Positions 1 through 8,232 of a stretch of DNA of 34,668 bases are shown piece after piece (position 1 is the stretch's first letter; every line of letters starts with the position of its first letter). This DNA comes from Kurthia massiliensis. GTDB lineage: Bacteria; Bacillota; Bacilli; Bacillales_A; Planococcaceae. Below the pieces are notes generated by a model. The model worked only from the letters and a program-made list of their open reading frames with translations. It was not told the DNA's origin and did no database searches. The position numbers were made by a program, and so were the translations under genes. The stretch covers positions 91,683-126,350 of the forward strand of contig NZ_HE611003.1 of NCBI RefSeq assembly GCF_000285555.1. The letters run 5' to 3'.

Positions 1-422
1 AAAAAGTAGCCAGCTAAATGATGAATCGCAAAGATGACGGTACTCAATACAATCATCTGCACTGACCCTAAAAAGGCAATCATCGCAAGCACCATGAAAA
101 TAGAAAAATGATATTCAACCATTCCGTCGCCCATCGCAATAATACCGATGGCTGCGAATGTGTTCGTTAATGTTAATGTCACTGGTAATGCGCGATGGTT
201 TCCCTGTTGTTTATACAGGACGATACTAATCGCTAAAAACGTAAGTGGCATTGCAAAGAAAATCCATTTAAGTACATGGACATACATGGCAGTTTCTCCA
301 TGATGGTGACTTAAGACATAGGCTTCAAACAAGTTCAATGGACCATGGAGGAAAGTCACGATTAAGACAAGCGTAACGGCAATCGTCGTTAACGTAATCA
401 TCAGCTTATTTTTATCTACCAT
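1..422 (-). CDS. Membrane sensor N-terminus of a probable methyl-accepting chemotaxis protein (partial)
   Basis: The reading frame opens at an ATG at 422 behind a GAAAGAGGTG ribosome binding site and runs off the left edge, so only the first ~140 residues are visible. They are almost wholly hydrophobic, with about four membrane segments, an HHHGE patch near residue 40 and a VEYHFSIF stretch followed near the edge by a pair of histidines (AIHH). That EYHF...HH layout is familiar from N-terminal membrane sensor domains of some chemoreceptors, histidine kinases and GGDEF proteins. The output domain lies outside the window, so the chemoreceptor call is an inference from similar Bacillales proteins and a kinase or cyclase is possible. 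It is the last visible gene of the minus-strand run and follows the terminator after the phosphatase gene, so it probably has its own promoter in the 127 bp between them. Confidence 0.6.
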   Translation of the reverse strand, partial: MVDKNKLMITLTTIAVTLVLIVTFLHGPLNLFEAYVLSHHHGETAMYVHVLKWIFFAMPLTFLAISIVLYKQQGNHRALPVTLTLTNTFAAIGIIAMGDGMVEYHFSIFMVLAMIAFLGSVQMIVLSTVIFAIHHLAGYF

Positions 423-542
423 TGTTTTTGCACCTCTTTCACTAGTTTTTAAGGGCTATTTGTTATACTATAAAATTCCCGTAAAATAAATAAAAAAACT
501 AGTAAAATACACATATACGAATCATTTTCACTATGTAAAAAT

Positions 543-588
543 GAAAAATAAAAGACGATAGATTAGTCTTTACTCATCTATCGTCTTT
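543..588 (-). terminator. Terminator after the tyrosine phosphatase gene
   Basis: A perfect 13 bp inverted repeat (551-563 with 576-588, AAAGACGATAGAT) with a 12-base loop. On the minus strand it is followed by TTTTATTTTT. It starts 5 bases after the phosphatase stop codon. Confidence 0.85.
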
Positions 589-593
589 ATAAA

Positions 594-1025
594 TTATAGG
601 TAATTTGTCAATATCTGTTTACAACCTAAGATGCATAAGTCGTACGTCTCTTGAAAATCACCTGTGTAGTACGGGTCTGGTACGTCGCGATTTGCTAACA
701 ATGTCGTGATTGGCACATTCGTTCCGAGAATATGGCGTGCATCTTCTACATTTTGTGCGTCCATACAAACGAATACATCAAAACGGTCGGCGTCTTCTCG
801 AACGAGTGGACGGCTATACATATTGTCCGTTGAAATATCATATTGTGCTAGTTTTGCTAACGTCCCTTTATGCGGACGTTCACCTTCATGCCAATTAGAC
901 GTGCCGGCTGAATCAATGTGCCACTGAGCGCTCGTTCCTTGTTCGGCGACGAGATGTTTCATCACAGCTTCAGCCATTGGCGAGCGACAAATGTTTCCTA
1001 AACAAATAAACAAAATACGTTTCAT
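594..1025 (-). CDS. Low-molecular-weight protein-tyrosine-phosphatase
   Basis: Cytoplasmic cysteine phosphatase of the arsenate-reductase/LMW-PTP fold, 143 residues, normal for the family. The CX5R phosphate loop CLGNICRS gives nucleophile Cys8 and Arg14, and the general acid sits in DPYY at Asp117. The frame can be extended upstream to a GTG at 1034, but that codon lies inside the GAGGTG ribosome binding site; the ATG at 1025 has a 6-base spacing and starts MKRILF as expected. Family members in Bacillales (YfkJ and YwlE types) remove phosphate from protein tyrosine or arginine; the sequence alone does not say which applies. It lies downstream of signal peptidase I, separated by a terminator. 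Confidence 0.9.
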   Translation of the reverse strand: MKRILFICLGNICRSPMAEAVMKHLVAEQGTSAQWHIDSAGTSNWHEGERPHKGTLAKLAQYDISTDNMYSRPLVREDADRFDVFVCMDAQNVEDARHILGTNVPITTLLANRDVPDPYYTGDFQETYDLCILGCKQILTNYL

Positions 1026-1039
1026 CTTTTTCACCTCAT

Positions 1040-1069
1040 AAAAAAGGAACTATGCTGCTGCACAGTTCC
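1040..1069 (-). terminator. Terminator after signal peptidase gene
   Basis: GGAACT/AGTTCC arms (1046-1051 and 1064-1069), extended by further pairing around a short loop, followed on the minus strand by six T at 1040-1045. The T-run lies just before the ribosome binding site of the next gene. Confidence 0.8.
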
Positions 1070-1076
1070 GATGATG

Positions 1077-1622
1077 TTATTTCCAAGGCCAGTAACGGAA
1101 TAATACTTTACCATCTACTGCGTCTTTTTCAATGAAGCCATACATACGGCTATCACTACTATTTGGGCGGTTATCCCCTAATACAAAATATGAATCTTTC
1201 GGTACTTCCATTTCGCCAGTGACAGCATCCATTGTGAAATCTTCTGTATATTGTACACCTGTATCTTTCTCATATTGCGTTGCTGTATCTGCAATGTAAG
1301 GTTCTGCTACCTTTTTACCGTTCACATACAATTGTTCATCTTTCACTTCAACATGGTCACCTGGTAAGCCGATTACACGTTTAATGTAATGGTCATCTTC
1401 AACAGGAGATTGGAACACGATGACATCATCGTAATCAAGACTACCCGGTTTGAAAATCATGACGCGGTCGTTGTCGTGATATGTAGGTTCCATTGATTCA
1501 CCTTTTACAGTAACAGGAGCGATTAAATATTGGCGTACGACGAAGGCAATAACAACTGCGACGACGATCGGTACGACCCAAGATAAAAGCTCTTTACCTT
1601 TGCTTTGCTGTTTCTTTTCCAT
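1077..1622 (-). CDS. lepB: Type I signal peptidase
   Basis: Membrane-anchored serine protease that removes signal peptides from exported preproteins. The 181 residues are typical of Gram-positive SipS-type enzymes: one N-terminal membrane anchor (about residues 14-34), box B with catalytic Ser43 in GESMEPT, the YIKRVIGLPGD box with catalytic Lys81, and the GDNRPNSSDSR box near the C-terminus. The ATG at 1622 follows AAGGTGATGAG. It is monocistronic, with a terminator directly after it. Likely clients in this window are the secreted proteins encoded at 11836-12558 and 23161-24213. The lipoprotein FpbQ would need the type II enzyme instead. Confidence 0.95.
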   Translation of the reverse strand: MEKKQQSKGKELLSWVVPIVVAVVIAFVVRQYLIAPVTVKGESMEPTYHDNDRVMIFKPGSLDYDDVIVFQSPVEDDHYIKRVIGLPGDHVEVKDEQLYVNGKKVAEPYIADTATQYEKDTGVQYTEDFTMDAVTGEMEVPKDSYFVLGDNRPNSSDSRMYGFIEKDAVDGKVLFRYWPWK

Positions 1623-1705
1623 TTTCTCATCACCTTTACAAATAGGAGTTCTTCAATATTATGACATCATTCTCATGATTATGCTATTGCACACTACTTA
1701 TAGAG

Positions 1706-1743
1706 ACTAAAAAGAGACAGCTAGGTTCCCTAGTTGCCTCTCA
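1706..1743 (-). terminator. Terminator after the XRE regulator gene
   Basis: Imperfect 14 bp stem built around CTAGG/CCTAG with some G-U pairs, followed on the minus strand by CTCTTTTTAG. It lies 12 bases after the stop codon at 1755. Confidence 0.7.
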
Positions 1744-1754
1744 TACGTAAACAA

Positions 1755-2042
1755 TTAGTTTATGTATTGTTTTAGGTCTTCTAGATGCTCTTCTGTAATC
1801 CCTAATACTTCATAAACTTTTTGTAGTGTTGTTTCTCGAACTTTTGTGTCCCCGCGTTCAATACGACTAACTGTTTTTTGAGTAACATTCGCTTTTTCAG
1901 CAAGTTCTGATTGTGTTAGACCGACATTCATACGTTGCTTGAAAATAATTTGACTACGGTGTGCAGCCATTTGCTCTAATTGTGATTTTTCACGTACAGC
2001 TTTACCTTGTTCTGCGTTTTCTAAAATGTTAACTGTTACCAT
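1755..2042 (-). CDS. Small XRE-family HTH regulator
   Basis: A 95-residue protein with one Cro/C1-type helix-turn-helix at about residues 34-88: QRMNVGLTQSELAEKANVTQ, then KTVSRIERG. The ~33 N-terminal residues are charged and probably helical; there is no ligand or membrane domain. The open frame extends to a GTG at 2081 with no ribosome binding site, while the ATG at 2042 (MVTVNIL) has AGGAGTGG/GGTGG upstream, so I start there. It has its own terminator. Its target is unknown; nearest neighbours are plsC upstream and lepB downstream. The short single-domain form is common both for chromosomal regulators and for antitoxins, but no toxin-like partner lies next to it. Confidence 0.8.
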   Translation of the reverse strand: MVTVNILENAEQGKAVREKSQLEQMAAHRSQIIFKQRMNVGLTQSELAEKANVTQKTVSRIERGDTKVRETTLQKVYEVLGITEEHLEDLKQYIN

Positions 2043-2130
2043 CGAATCCACCACTCCTATTATGTTTGTATGAATTTCCACAGCAGCAATCCCAAATAGT
2101 TATCGTCTACGCTTTCCCCTTTGCGTATCA

Positions 2131-2733
2131 CTATTTATCAGCAGCAATTTTTTTCTTTAGCTCAAGTTGCAAATCGACGAGTGTGCGTTCTAGTCGATGC
2201 GTGTACTCCTCGCGACCTTCTTTACCTTTCGACTCAACGTAGAATGGCTCGCCGAAGATTAAATAACCTTTTTGGCGTTTAAAGACGTCTTTCGGAGTAT
2301 TCGGCCCAATATATGCTGCAGGAACTACTGGCGCTTTCGTTAATTGCGCGATTGTAATTGTTCCTTGTTTCAATGAGTCTCCCTCGGCATGACGAGTGCC
2401 ACTCGGGAAAATACCGACGACTTTTCCTTCTTTCAAAAGTTGCCGCGGTACTTTAATGACGCTTGGACCTGGATTTTCTCGGTCGACCGGAAATGCGTGT
2501 AATTTACGGATGAACCACCCAAGTCCCTTGATTTCAAAAAGTTGCTTCTTCGCCATGAAATGAATTGGCGTTGGATAAATAGAAATACCTAGATTCAAAA
2601 TATCGATCCAACCTGTATGTGTACAAGCAATAATGTAGCCGCCCTCTGTCGGCACATAATGCTTGTCAAAAACTTTTACTTTATTAAATAATCCTAAAAA
2701 CCAGCCTACTGACTTAGCGACAGCCTTGTACAT
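2131..2733 (-). CDS. plsC: 1-acyl-sn-glycerol-3-phosphate acyltransferase
   Basis: Acylates lysophosphatidic acid to phosphatidic acid at the membrane. Motif I HTGWID (HX4D), the HAFPVDRENPG segment, motif III FPSGTR and the late APVVPAAYIGP motif are all present. The frame is open to a TTG at 2796 (221 residues), but no ribosome binding site precedes that codon. The ATG at 2733 is preceded by GGTTGGAGATAAG, and the protein then begins MYKAVAKSVG, which matches the N-terminus I remember for Bacillus YhdO/PlsC (MYKFCANAL). I therefore choose 2733, giving 200 residues. The upstream region is AT-rich and non-coding. Confidence 0.88.
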   Translation of the reverse strand: MYKAVAKSVGWFLGLFNKVKVFDKHYVPTEGGYIIACTHTGWIDILNLGISIYPTPIHFMAKKQLFEIKGLGWFIRKLHAFPVDRENPGPSVIKVPRQLLKEGKVVGIFPSGTRHAEGDSLKQGTITIAQLTKAPVVPAAYIGPNTPKDVFKRQKGYLIFGEPFYVESKGKEGREEYTHRLERTLVDLQLELKKKIAADK

Positions 2734-3084
2734 CTTATCTCCAACCTTCACAAAATGCTGAGCCAATCCGCTCCATTTTGTATCGTTCTTTTTCAATGAA
2801 AATTATTGATGATTATCAACAATTTTTTCAGTAAGGACAAACACAAGTACTGAATCCAAGGTTTCCTATATACCTTTACCTAATTATTGTAAATGAATTT
2901 TCAAAAAATTAAAGCCCTATTTAGAAAAAATGTTTCCATTATTTAGTTTTTTCTAAAAATTTTCGTTTAAAAGAGAAAATATTCACATAATTAACGTACT
3001 TTTTGCAGCTGTCATTTTTAATATTTCAAAGATATAAATTATTTTACTGCTCATAACTTTTTGTTGTTGTACATCTCATATGGA
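2734..3084. other. Gene-free AT-rich stretch upstream of plsC
   Basis: About 350 bases with no credible reading frame. A weak minus-strand promoter can be drawn (TACAAT at 2886-2891, TTTAAT 16 bases further upstream). A short palindrome TTGATGATTATCAA near 2807-2820 looks only slightly Fur-like. I see nothing else in it. Confidence 0.4.
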
Positions 3085-3122
3085 CAAAAAAGACTATAGC
3101 TAGTAGAAAACTAGTCTTTTTT
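3085..3122. terminator. Terminator overlapping the stop of the small membrane protein gene
   Basis: AAAAAAGACTA (3086-3096) pairs with TAGTCTTTTTT (3112-3122). The stop codon TAG at 3111-3113 is part of the stem. T-runs exist on both strands, but the gene context is minus. Confidence 0.8.
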
Positions 3123-3305
3123 ATAAGACACAACATCTTGTTTTTGTAAGAAGATGTACAATAACACAACAGATACGAGATTCAGTAAAATACCGAAAAT
3201 TAAACAGCACCATTGAACAATCGGAGGTAGCATACGCGTCATACCGAACGTAATGCTTAAACAGCCGATCACGATGCAAATTAAATATGCAGGTAAACGA
3301 TTCAT
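3111..3305 (-). CDS. Small two-helix membrane protein, unknown function
   Basis: 64 residues with two predicted membrane helices (about 4-22 and 30-53) separated by the short loop TRMLPPIV, and a charged C-terminus (KQDVVSYKKD). A strong ribosome binding site AGAGGAGG stands at proper spacing before the ATG at 3305, and a terminator directly follows, so this is very probably a real single gene. I do not recognise the family. The VanZ gene is transcribed divergently from the other side of a 152 bp intergenic region. Confidence 0.75.
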   Translation of the reverse strand: MNRLPAYLICIVIGCLSITFGMTRMLPPIVQWCCLIFGILLNLVSVVLLYIFLQKQDVVSYKKD

Positions 3306-3457
3306 CGCTTTTCCTCCTCTTATTGATTATCGACTATACTAACATGCAAGGTTTAAAATGTCTAAATTTTTTTAAGATTTAACCCCCTCATTTCATGCAA
3401 ATTAAAAGCATTTATGTTACCTTGTGAATATGGCTAAACAGAAAGGATGTTGGTGTT

Positions 3458-3943
3458 TTGCGTTTCGTAAAATTTATACCACTCGCAGCTCTCATCATCA
3501 TCGTCTTTATTTCGTCGAGCATGCCATATAAAGATCAAACGATTGTGCCCGATTTAATGAGATGGTTACCAGGTGAGCCGTTTATTGAGCAATTGTCGAG
3601 CTTACACATTCCGTATTATGGAATGGAGATCTCTGTTGAAACACGCGGCTACTATTATTTTATTGAATTTTTAGTGCGCAAATTCGCGCATATTACTGCA
3701 TTCGGTGCTATCGCAGTCGCAATGTATATCGCGCTTTATCCGAAACGTTGGCGCTTTGTATGGGCGCTTCTCATTACATTCTTCTTCGCATGCGCCGATG
3801 AATTTCATCAATATTTTACATCAGGCCGTTCAGCGTCATTTCAAGATGTCTTGTTAGACACGTTCGGAGGCCTTTTATGGCTCACGATTTTCGTGCTCAT
3901 TAAACAATTATTCAAACGCAAAAAAGGAGCGCCCACTGCATAG
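3458..3943 (+). CDS. VanZ-family membrane protein
   Basis: 161-residue integral membrane protein with about four membrane helices. The family signature is clear: RKFAHITAFGAIA in the second helix and CADEFHQYFTSGRSASFQDV with a following helix (DTFGGLLW). The family is named after enterococcal VanZ (low-level teicoplanin resistance), but most members have no known function and no vancomycin-resistance genes are nearby. The start is TTG at 3458 behind AAAGGATG with 8 bases spacing; no ATG fits. It converges on the acetyltransferase gene and shares a bidirectional terminator with it. Confidence 0.88.
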   Translation: MRFVKFIPLAALIIIVFISSSMPYKDQTIVPDLMRWLPGEPFIEQLSSLHIPYYGMEISVETRGYYYFIEFLVRKFAHITAFGAIAVAMYIALYPKRWRFVWALLITFFFACADEFHQYFTSGRSASFQDVLLDTFGGLLWLTIFVLIKQLFKRKKGAPTA

Positions 3944-3959
3944 GGTCGCTCCTTTTTTT
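3920..3959. terminator. Bidirectional terminator between vanZ-like and GNAT genes
   Basis: GGAGCG...CGCTCC stem with internal CCC/GGG pairing, A-run at 3920-3925 and T-run at 3953-3959. The VanZ stop codon (3941-3943) is in the loop and the GNAT stop is in the T-run. Confidence 0.9.
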
Positions 3960-4471
3960 CATAATAAATACGTCATTAAATATTCATCAATAAATGTGCC
4001 GTCCTCATGTCGCACAGCTCTTTTATCGACGCCAACGACTTCAAAGCCTAGCTTTTTATATAGTTCAAATGCAGGCTCATTACTCGTAAATACACCGAGG
4101 TCGAGCTTGCGTAATTGCGGATTTTCTTTCGCCCACGCAATAATCGCCTCCATAATTGCGGCGCCTGCACCGTTGCCACGCGCATCTGGTGACACGTACA
4201 CGGAGCCAATATAGGCACGGTGCTGTGTTTTTACAGCGGTATCAACGGTCACGACGGCAACACCGAGTAGTTGACCGTCAATAAATGCACCGAAAATATG
4301 TTCATTGTCGCGCGCAATCATTTTTTCAATACGCGCTACCGGGTCGTCGTAACTCGTCGCTTCTTCATACGTTTCACCAAATGAATCCGGATCTTGTTGC
4401 AATGCCTCTTGTCTTAACGTCCAATAATCGTCTGCATCCGCCAATTGTAACAATCGAATATCCATCGTCAT
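3959..4471 (-). CDS. GNAT-family N-acetyltransferase
   Basis: 170-residue acetyl-CoA-dependent acetyltransferase. The acetyl-CoA site is VSPDARGNGAGAAIMEAI (motif A), followed by LDLGVFTSNEPAFELYKKLGFE (motif B, cut here in prose: LGVF, then ELYKKLGFE). The frame is open to 4522, but AGAGGTGATC stands just before the ATG at 4471 (MTMDIRL), which also gives the usual N-terminal beta strand. The gene begins 11 bp after the stop of the flavoprotein gene at 4483, so the two are probably one transcript ending at the shared terminator. The substrate cannot be told from sequence. Confidence 0.88.
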   Translation of the reverse strand: MTMDIRLLQLADADDYWTLRQEALQQDPDSFGETYEEATSYDDPVARIEKMIARDNEHIFGAFIDGQLLGVAVVTVDTAVKTQHRAYIGSVYVSPDARGNGAGAAIMEAIIAWAKENPQLRKLDLGVFTSNEPAFELYKKLGFEVVGVDKRAVRHEDGTFIDEYLMTYLL

Positions 4472-4482
4472 ATGATCACCTC

Positions 4483-5814
4483 TTAAAATTGTCGTTTCGC
4501 TACTTGTTGAAGTGGGTCCCATACCGAATTAAATGGCGGTGCGTACGATAAGTCTAAATCAATTAGATCGTGGAGTTTCAGACGTTGATGCAATGCTGTT
4601 GCAAACACATCAATCCGTTTATCGATACCATCTTTTCCAATCAGTTGAATACCGAGCAGCTCTTGCGAACGTTTTCGCCAAATCATTTTCATATAAATTT
4701 GTTCGACGTTCGGGTAATAACTCGCATGATTGCCCGCTTCATGTGTATACGTTTCGTAATCGTAACCGAGCGCTTTCGCCTCATGTTCATTTAACCCGGC
4801 TTTTGCAATTTGTAAGTCGAAGCATTTTAAAATCGATGTGCCGACGATGCCTCTAAACTCTTCCGGTGTCCCTGACATATTTAATCCTGCAATACGGCCT
4901 TGTTTATTCGCTGTCGTGCCGAGTGGAATGTAGTCATTTTTTCCTTTCACATTATGGTAGTGCGATGCGCAATCTCCCGCCGCATACACATATTGCATAC
5001 TCGTTTCCATATGTGGATTGACGAGAATCGCACCGTTTTTCAACGTGTATACACCACTATCTTCTAAAAAGGCTGTATTCGGCTCTACGCCGACCGCTTC
5101 TACGACGATATCTGTCTGATACGTAGCACGATCTGTTTGCACAGCAACTACGTGCCCATCCCCTTTATAACGTTGTAGCTTTTCATTAAAGACAATTTCA
5201 ACGCCTTGTTGTAATAACTCTTGTTGGATTTTTTCCGCGAATTCATATTCTAAAAAGCTTGCTACTTGTGAACTTCTTAAAATGATACGCACTTGTTTGC
5301 CAGCTTGTTTAAACGTTTCTGCTAATTCTAACGCGATGTAACCACCACCGATAATCGTCACTTGTTGAATGTCATCTAAAATACGTTGAATGTCTTGCGT
5401 TTGCGGAATCGTTTTAAAATGATAAATACCGTCCATCTCATACTGCGCATCTGGCAACGCACGTTTTGGCTCGGCACCTGTCGCAATTAATAAACGATCA
5501 TACGCGACTTCAAAATTTTCAGAGCTATCGGTTTTGTAGCCGTACACTTTTCGTTCAACGGCATCAATTTTCGTGACACAATGACCTGTTCGTGCATCAA
5601 TGGCATACTTTTCACGGAATTGTGCCGCTGTTTTATGTACAACGTCTTCGGCTTTTGGCACCGTTCCATCAATTACGTAAGGCAATCCACATTGCCCGTA
5701 AGAATAATGTTGTCCCTTTTCAAGCGTCGTAATTTGCGCTGTTTCATCATGACGATAAATCTCCATCGCAGCACTCATTCCGGCTGCATCGCCACCAATA
5801 ATGACATATTTCAT
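4483..5814 (-). CDS. CoA-disulfide reductase / NADH oxidase-type flavoprotein
   Basis: 443-residue FAD- and NAD(P)H-dependent pyridine-nucleotide-disulfide oxidoreductase. N-terminal FAD motif IIGGDAAGMSAA; single redox cysteine Cys42 in YGQCGLPYV, as in CoA-disulfide reductases and NADH oxidases rather than the CXXXXC of lipoamide dehydrogenases; NADH-binding IIGGGYIALELAE around residue 152; second FAD contact YAAGDCA; C-terminal dimerisation domain ending DLIDLDLSYAPPFNSVWDP, typical of the CoADR group. The start at 5814 follows AGAGGTGAGG. A GNAT gene follows after 11 bp. The sequence does not decide between CoA disulfide, polysulfide or oxygen as acceptor. Confidence 0.85.
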   Translation of the reverse strand: MKYVIIGGDAAGMSAAMEIYRHDETAQITTLEKGQHYSYGQCGLPYVIDGTVPKAEDVVHKTAAQFREKYAIDARTGHCVTKIDAVERKVYGYKTDSSENFEVAYDRLLIATGAEPKRALPDAQYEMDGIYHFKTIPQTQDIQRILDDIQQVTIIGGGYIALELAETFKQAGKQVRIILRSSQVASFLEYEFAEKIQQELLQQGVEIVFNEKLQRYKGDGHVVAVQTDRATYQTDIVVEAVGVEPNTAFLEDSGVYTLKNGAILVNPHMETSMQYVYAAGDCASHYHNVKGKNDYIPLGTTANKQGRIAGLNMSGTPEEFRGIVGTSILKCFDLQIAKAGLNEHEAKALGYDYETYTHEAGNHASYYPNVEQIYMKMIWRKRSQELLGIQLIGKDGIDKRIDVFATALHQRLKLHDLIDLDLSYAPPFNSVWDPLQQVAKRQF

Positions 5815-5868
5815 TGCTTCCTCACCTCTACACCCTTTTTCCCCGTCTATTTATAATCGAAACGACAC

Positions 5869-5900
5869 AAAAAATACGGTAAGCTTTCGCCTACCGCATT
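5869..5900 (-). terminator. Terminator after rRNA methyltransferase gene
   Basis: GCGGTAGGC GAAA GCTTACCGT hairpin on the minus strand followed by ATTTTTTG. It lies just after the stop codon at 5903. Confidence 0.88.
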
Positions 5901-5902
5901 TG

Positions 5903-6736
5903 TTATTGGCCAATCAATACGTCTACATCAATCGTAATGTGCGTTAACGCCGCTGGATCAATTGTTTGTTGTTGATGCCAACCCATTGGTGTCATATGTG
6001 CAAGTAATGGCACAAGTGATGCATCAATCGGTAACGTCGTCGTCACACGTGTCACATGCACATCGTCAAAGTTTTCGCTAAAACGTGTCACCGTTTTTTC
6101 GTTTGAATACGATTCTTTTTCTGAATCCGCAAAAAATAATTCACGCAATTCGCGTAAGTAGCCTTCTTGTGGCACGATTTTAATCACTTTACCATTCGGT
6201 TTTAAAATACGTTTGAACTCTGTATAATTCGCTGGTGATAAGAAGTTTAAAATGACGTCAAACGCCGCTTCGCTATATGGACTTTTTGCTAAATCGCCAA
6301 CGATCCACATCATATCGCTATAGTTTTTCGCTGCTTGAATAATACCTTCTTTTGCAATATCGATACCAGAAGCCGTCATTACTTGTGGATAGCTTTCATT
6401 TAGTTTTGCTAAATGCGAGCCTTCTCCACAACCTGTATCTAATACGGCAATATCGCCTGATAACTCTGCTAAAATAACGTCGTACACAGCGCGATATAAA
6501 TCGCTATCAATGACTTGTTTGCGCGCTTCGAACAACGATTTGTCGTACATAGATGTCGCTGGATGCGTCATCATGTTGACATACCCTTGTTTCGCCATAT
6601 CAAATGCATGATTTTGCGCGCAACGAACCGTACCCGTTTGTTCTACATTCATTTTCTCATGACAAATTGGACATTGTAATAATGCACTGTGCGCTTTCAT
6701 AAATTCCGTCGCACGTTGCTTTTTTGTTAATCCCAC
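5903..6736 (-). CDS. RlmA-type 23S rRNA (guanine-N1)-methyltransferase
   Basis: 277 residues. An N-terminal zinc module (Cys22, Cys25, Cys39, His43 in CPIC...CAQNHAFD) is followed by KQGYVNMM, which together are diagnostic of the RlmA(I)/RlmA(II) group acting on hairpin 35 of 23S rRNA. The SAM-binding domain shows VLDTGCGEGSH (motif I) and ILNFLSPANYTEFKRIL. It is the YxjB-like protein of Bacillales; RlmA(II)/TlrB members methylate G748 and RlmA(I) members G745, which I cannot separate by eye. Start GTG at 6736 behind GAGGTG, 6-base spacing. It is flanked by terminators on both sides, hence a single-gene transcript. Confidence 0.85.
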   Translation of the reverse strand: MGLTKKQRATEFMKAHSALLQCPICHEKMNVEQTGTVRCAQNHAFDMAKQGYVNMMTHPATSMYDKSLFEARKQVIDSDLYRAVYDVILAELSGDIAVLDTGCGEGSHLAKLNESYPQVMTASGIDIAKEGIIQAAKNYSDMMWIVGDLAKSPYSEAAFDVILNFLSPANYTEFKRILKPNGKVIKIVPQEGYLRELRELFFADSEKESYSNEKTVTRFSENFDDVHVTRVTTTLPIDASLVPLLAHMTPMGWHQQQTIDPAALTHITIDVDVLIGQ

Positions 6737-6749
6737 AAAAACACCTCAT

Positions 6750-6777
6750 ATAAAAAGGAGGCACATTTGCCCCCACG
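6750..6777 (-). terminator. Terminator after MATE transporter gene
   Basis: GGGGGC AAATGT GCCTCC hairpin on the minus strand followed by TTTTTAT, 22 bases after the MATE stop and just upstream of the next start. Confidence 0.8.
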
Positions 6778-6799
6778 TTTTTTCCTTTAGTATACCATG

Positions 6800-8143
6800 C
6801 TATTTTGGTGAAACGAGCACATGACGTTCCCATTTTCGGCTTTTCCAACGGAACATAACGACGATGGCACGACACCATTCATCAGCAGCAATTGCCAACC
6901 ATATACCTGGTAAACCCATATCAAAATGAAAGACGAGCACATATCCTAATGGCACACTCATAAATAGCATCGAAAATACACCTAAAATGAGTGGGAATGT
7001 CGCATCACCTGCTGCGCGTAACGTATTAATAATCGTAATGTTAATCGTGCGTCCTGTTTCTAGTACGATACTTAAGACGAGCACGCTTGCACCGATCGCA
7101 ATAACTTGTTCATTCGATGTAAAAATACGCATTAGTGGTTCGCGGAACGTCATGACGACAGCGACCATGATGAGTGTAAAGGCCATCGCCCATTTGACGC
7201 TACGCCACACTTGTTCATAAGCCGCTTGTTTTCGTCCAGCACCGACGTATCGACCGACGATGATCGCTGTACCTGCTCCAATCGCCATTGCGAATAAATA
7301 CGTAAACATCGAAATGTTGTACGCATATTGTCTAGCAGCGAGTGCCTCCGCACCGACGAACGTCACGAAGTACATTAATATAATTTGGCACGATTGATAA
7401 AGCACTTGCTCAAGCGCTGCTGGAATACCGATTTTAAAAATTTTACGAATATAATCAAATGGTAGTGCAATGTAGTCACGCCACACAATTTTCACATCGA
7501 GCACGCGATACAATAGCCAGAAAAAGACGACAAGCGCAAGCCCACGACTAATGACAGATGACCACGCTGCCCCTTCAACACCGAGTGCAGGCGCACCGAA
7601 TTTACCGAAAATAAGCATATAGTTGAGCACGATATGGACGACATTCATACCGAGTGAAACGTACATTGCTTGCTTCGTAAAACTGTGAACGCGAACAATC
7701 GCAGCGGTCGCATTAATCAACGCTTGTAAAAAGATCCCGCCTCCGATAATGACTAAATATTGTTTCGCATACAATAAGACGTCGCCATGTAAGTTCATCG
7801 CTTGCATCATCGTATGTGCACTAAATATAAACATAAAACTTAGTACGAGTCCGAATAATAAATTCATCAAAATCGCAACCGCGGTAATTTTCGGTACTTC
7901 CGCGAGCCTTCTTGATCCTAAATATTGTGCGACAACAATTGATGCACCGTTACCGATGACTTCCATAATTAAAATCGTCACATGAATAAATTGGTTCGCC
8001 GTTCCAACCCCAGCAACTGCATCATCTGCTAGTTTACTTAACATTAATGTGTCTACAATGCCCATTAGCGTAAACAATAACATTTCAAAAAAGATTGGCC
8101 ACGTTAATGAAAATAAACTCAATTTTTCTTTCACCGCTTCCAT
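6800..8143 (-). CDS. MATE-family multidrug/Na+ antiporter
   Basis: 447-residue inner-membrane exporter with the twelve-helix, two-lobe layout of NorM/DinF relatives: SLTWPIFFEMLLFTLMGIVDTLMLS in lobe 1 (shown as FSLTWPIFFEM and VDTLMLS) and the matching KIGIPAALEQVLYQ in lobe 2, with the family's AARQYAYNI and AIGAGTAIIVGRYVGAG stretches. The start at 8143 (MEAVKEKLS) has GAAAGGAG at good spacing; a start seven codons further upstream lacks one. Members extrude cationic drugs or other organic compounds using Na+ or H+ gradients; the substrate is unknown here. A copy of a 120-130 bp repeated element separates it from menA. Confidence 0.92.
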   Translation of the reverse strand: MEAVKEKLSLFSLTWPIFFEMLLFTLMGIVDTLMLSKLADDAVAGVGTANQFIHVTILIMEVIGNGASIVVAQYLGSRRLAEVPKITAVAILMNLLFGLVLSFMFIFSAHTMMQAMNLHGDVLLYAKQYLVIIGGGIFLQALINATAAIVRVHSFTKQAMYVSLGMNVVHIVLNYMLIFGKFGAPALGVEGAAWSSVISRGLALVVFFWLLYRVLDVKIVWRDYIALPFDYIRKIFKIGIPAALEQVLYQSCQIILMYFVTFVGAEALAARQYAYNISMFTYLFAMAIGAGTAIIVGRYVGAGRKQAAYEQVWRSVKWAMAFTLIMVAVVMTFREPLMRIFTSNEQVIAIGASVLVLSIVLETGRTINITIINTLRAAGDATFPLILGVFSMLFMSVPLGYVLVFHFDMGLPGIWLAIAADEWCRAIVVMFRWKSRKWERHVLVSPK

Positions 8144-8232
8144 ACTTTCTCCTTTCGTTTTCAAAAATTTTCAATGCAAGTATCATAGCACATATCGAAT
8201 GTGAAAAACATCTGCTTTATTCCATAAAAAAA

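Noticed and set aside
1755..2042. Toxin-antitoxin pair around the small XRE protein
   Set aside because: No small toxin-like gene lies next to it; neighbours are plsC and lepB, each with separate signals.
2807..2820. Fur-like palindrome upstream of plsC
   Set aside because: Only 11 of 15 positions fit the Fur box, and phospholipid synthesis is not an expected iron-controlled target.
3458..3943. Glycopeptide resistance function for the VanZ-family protein
   Set aside because: No van ligase, dehydrogenase or dipeptidase genes are nearby; VanZ-fold proteins are common and mostly of unknown role.
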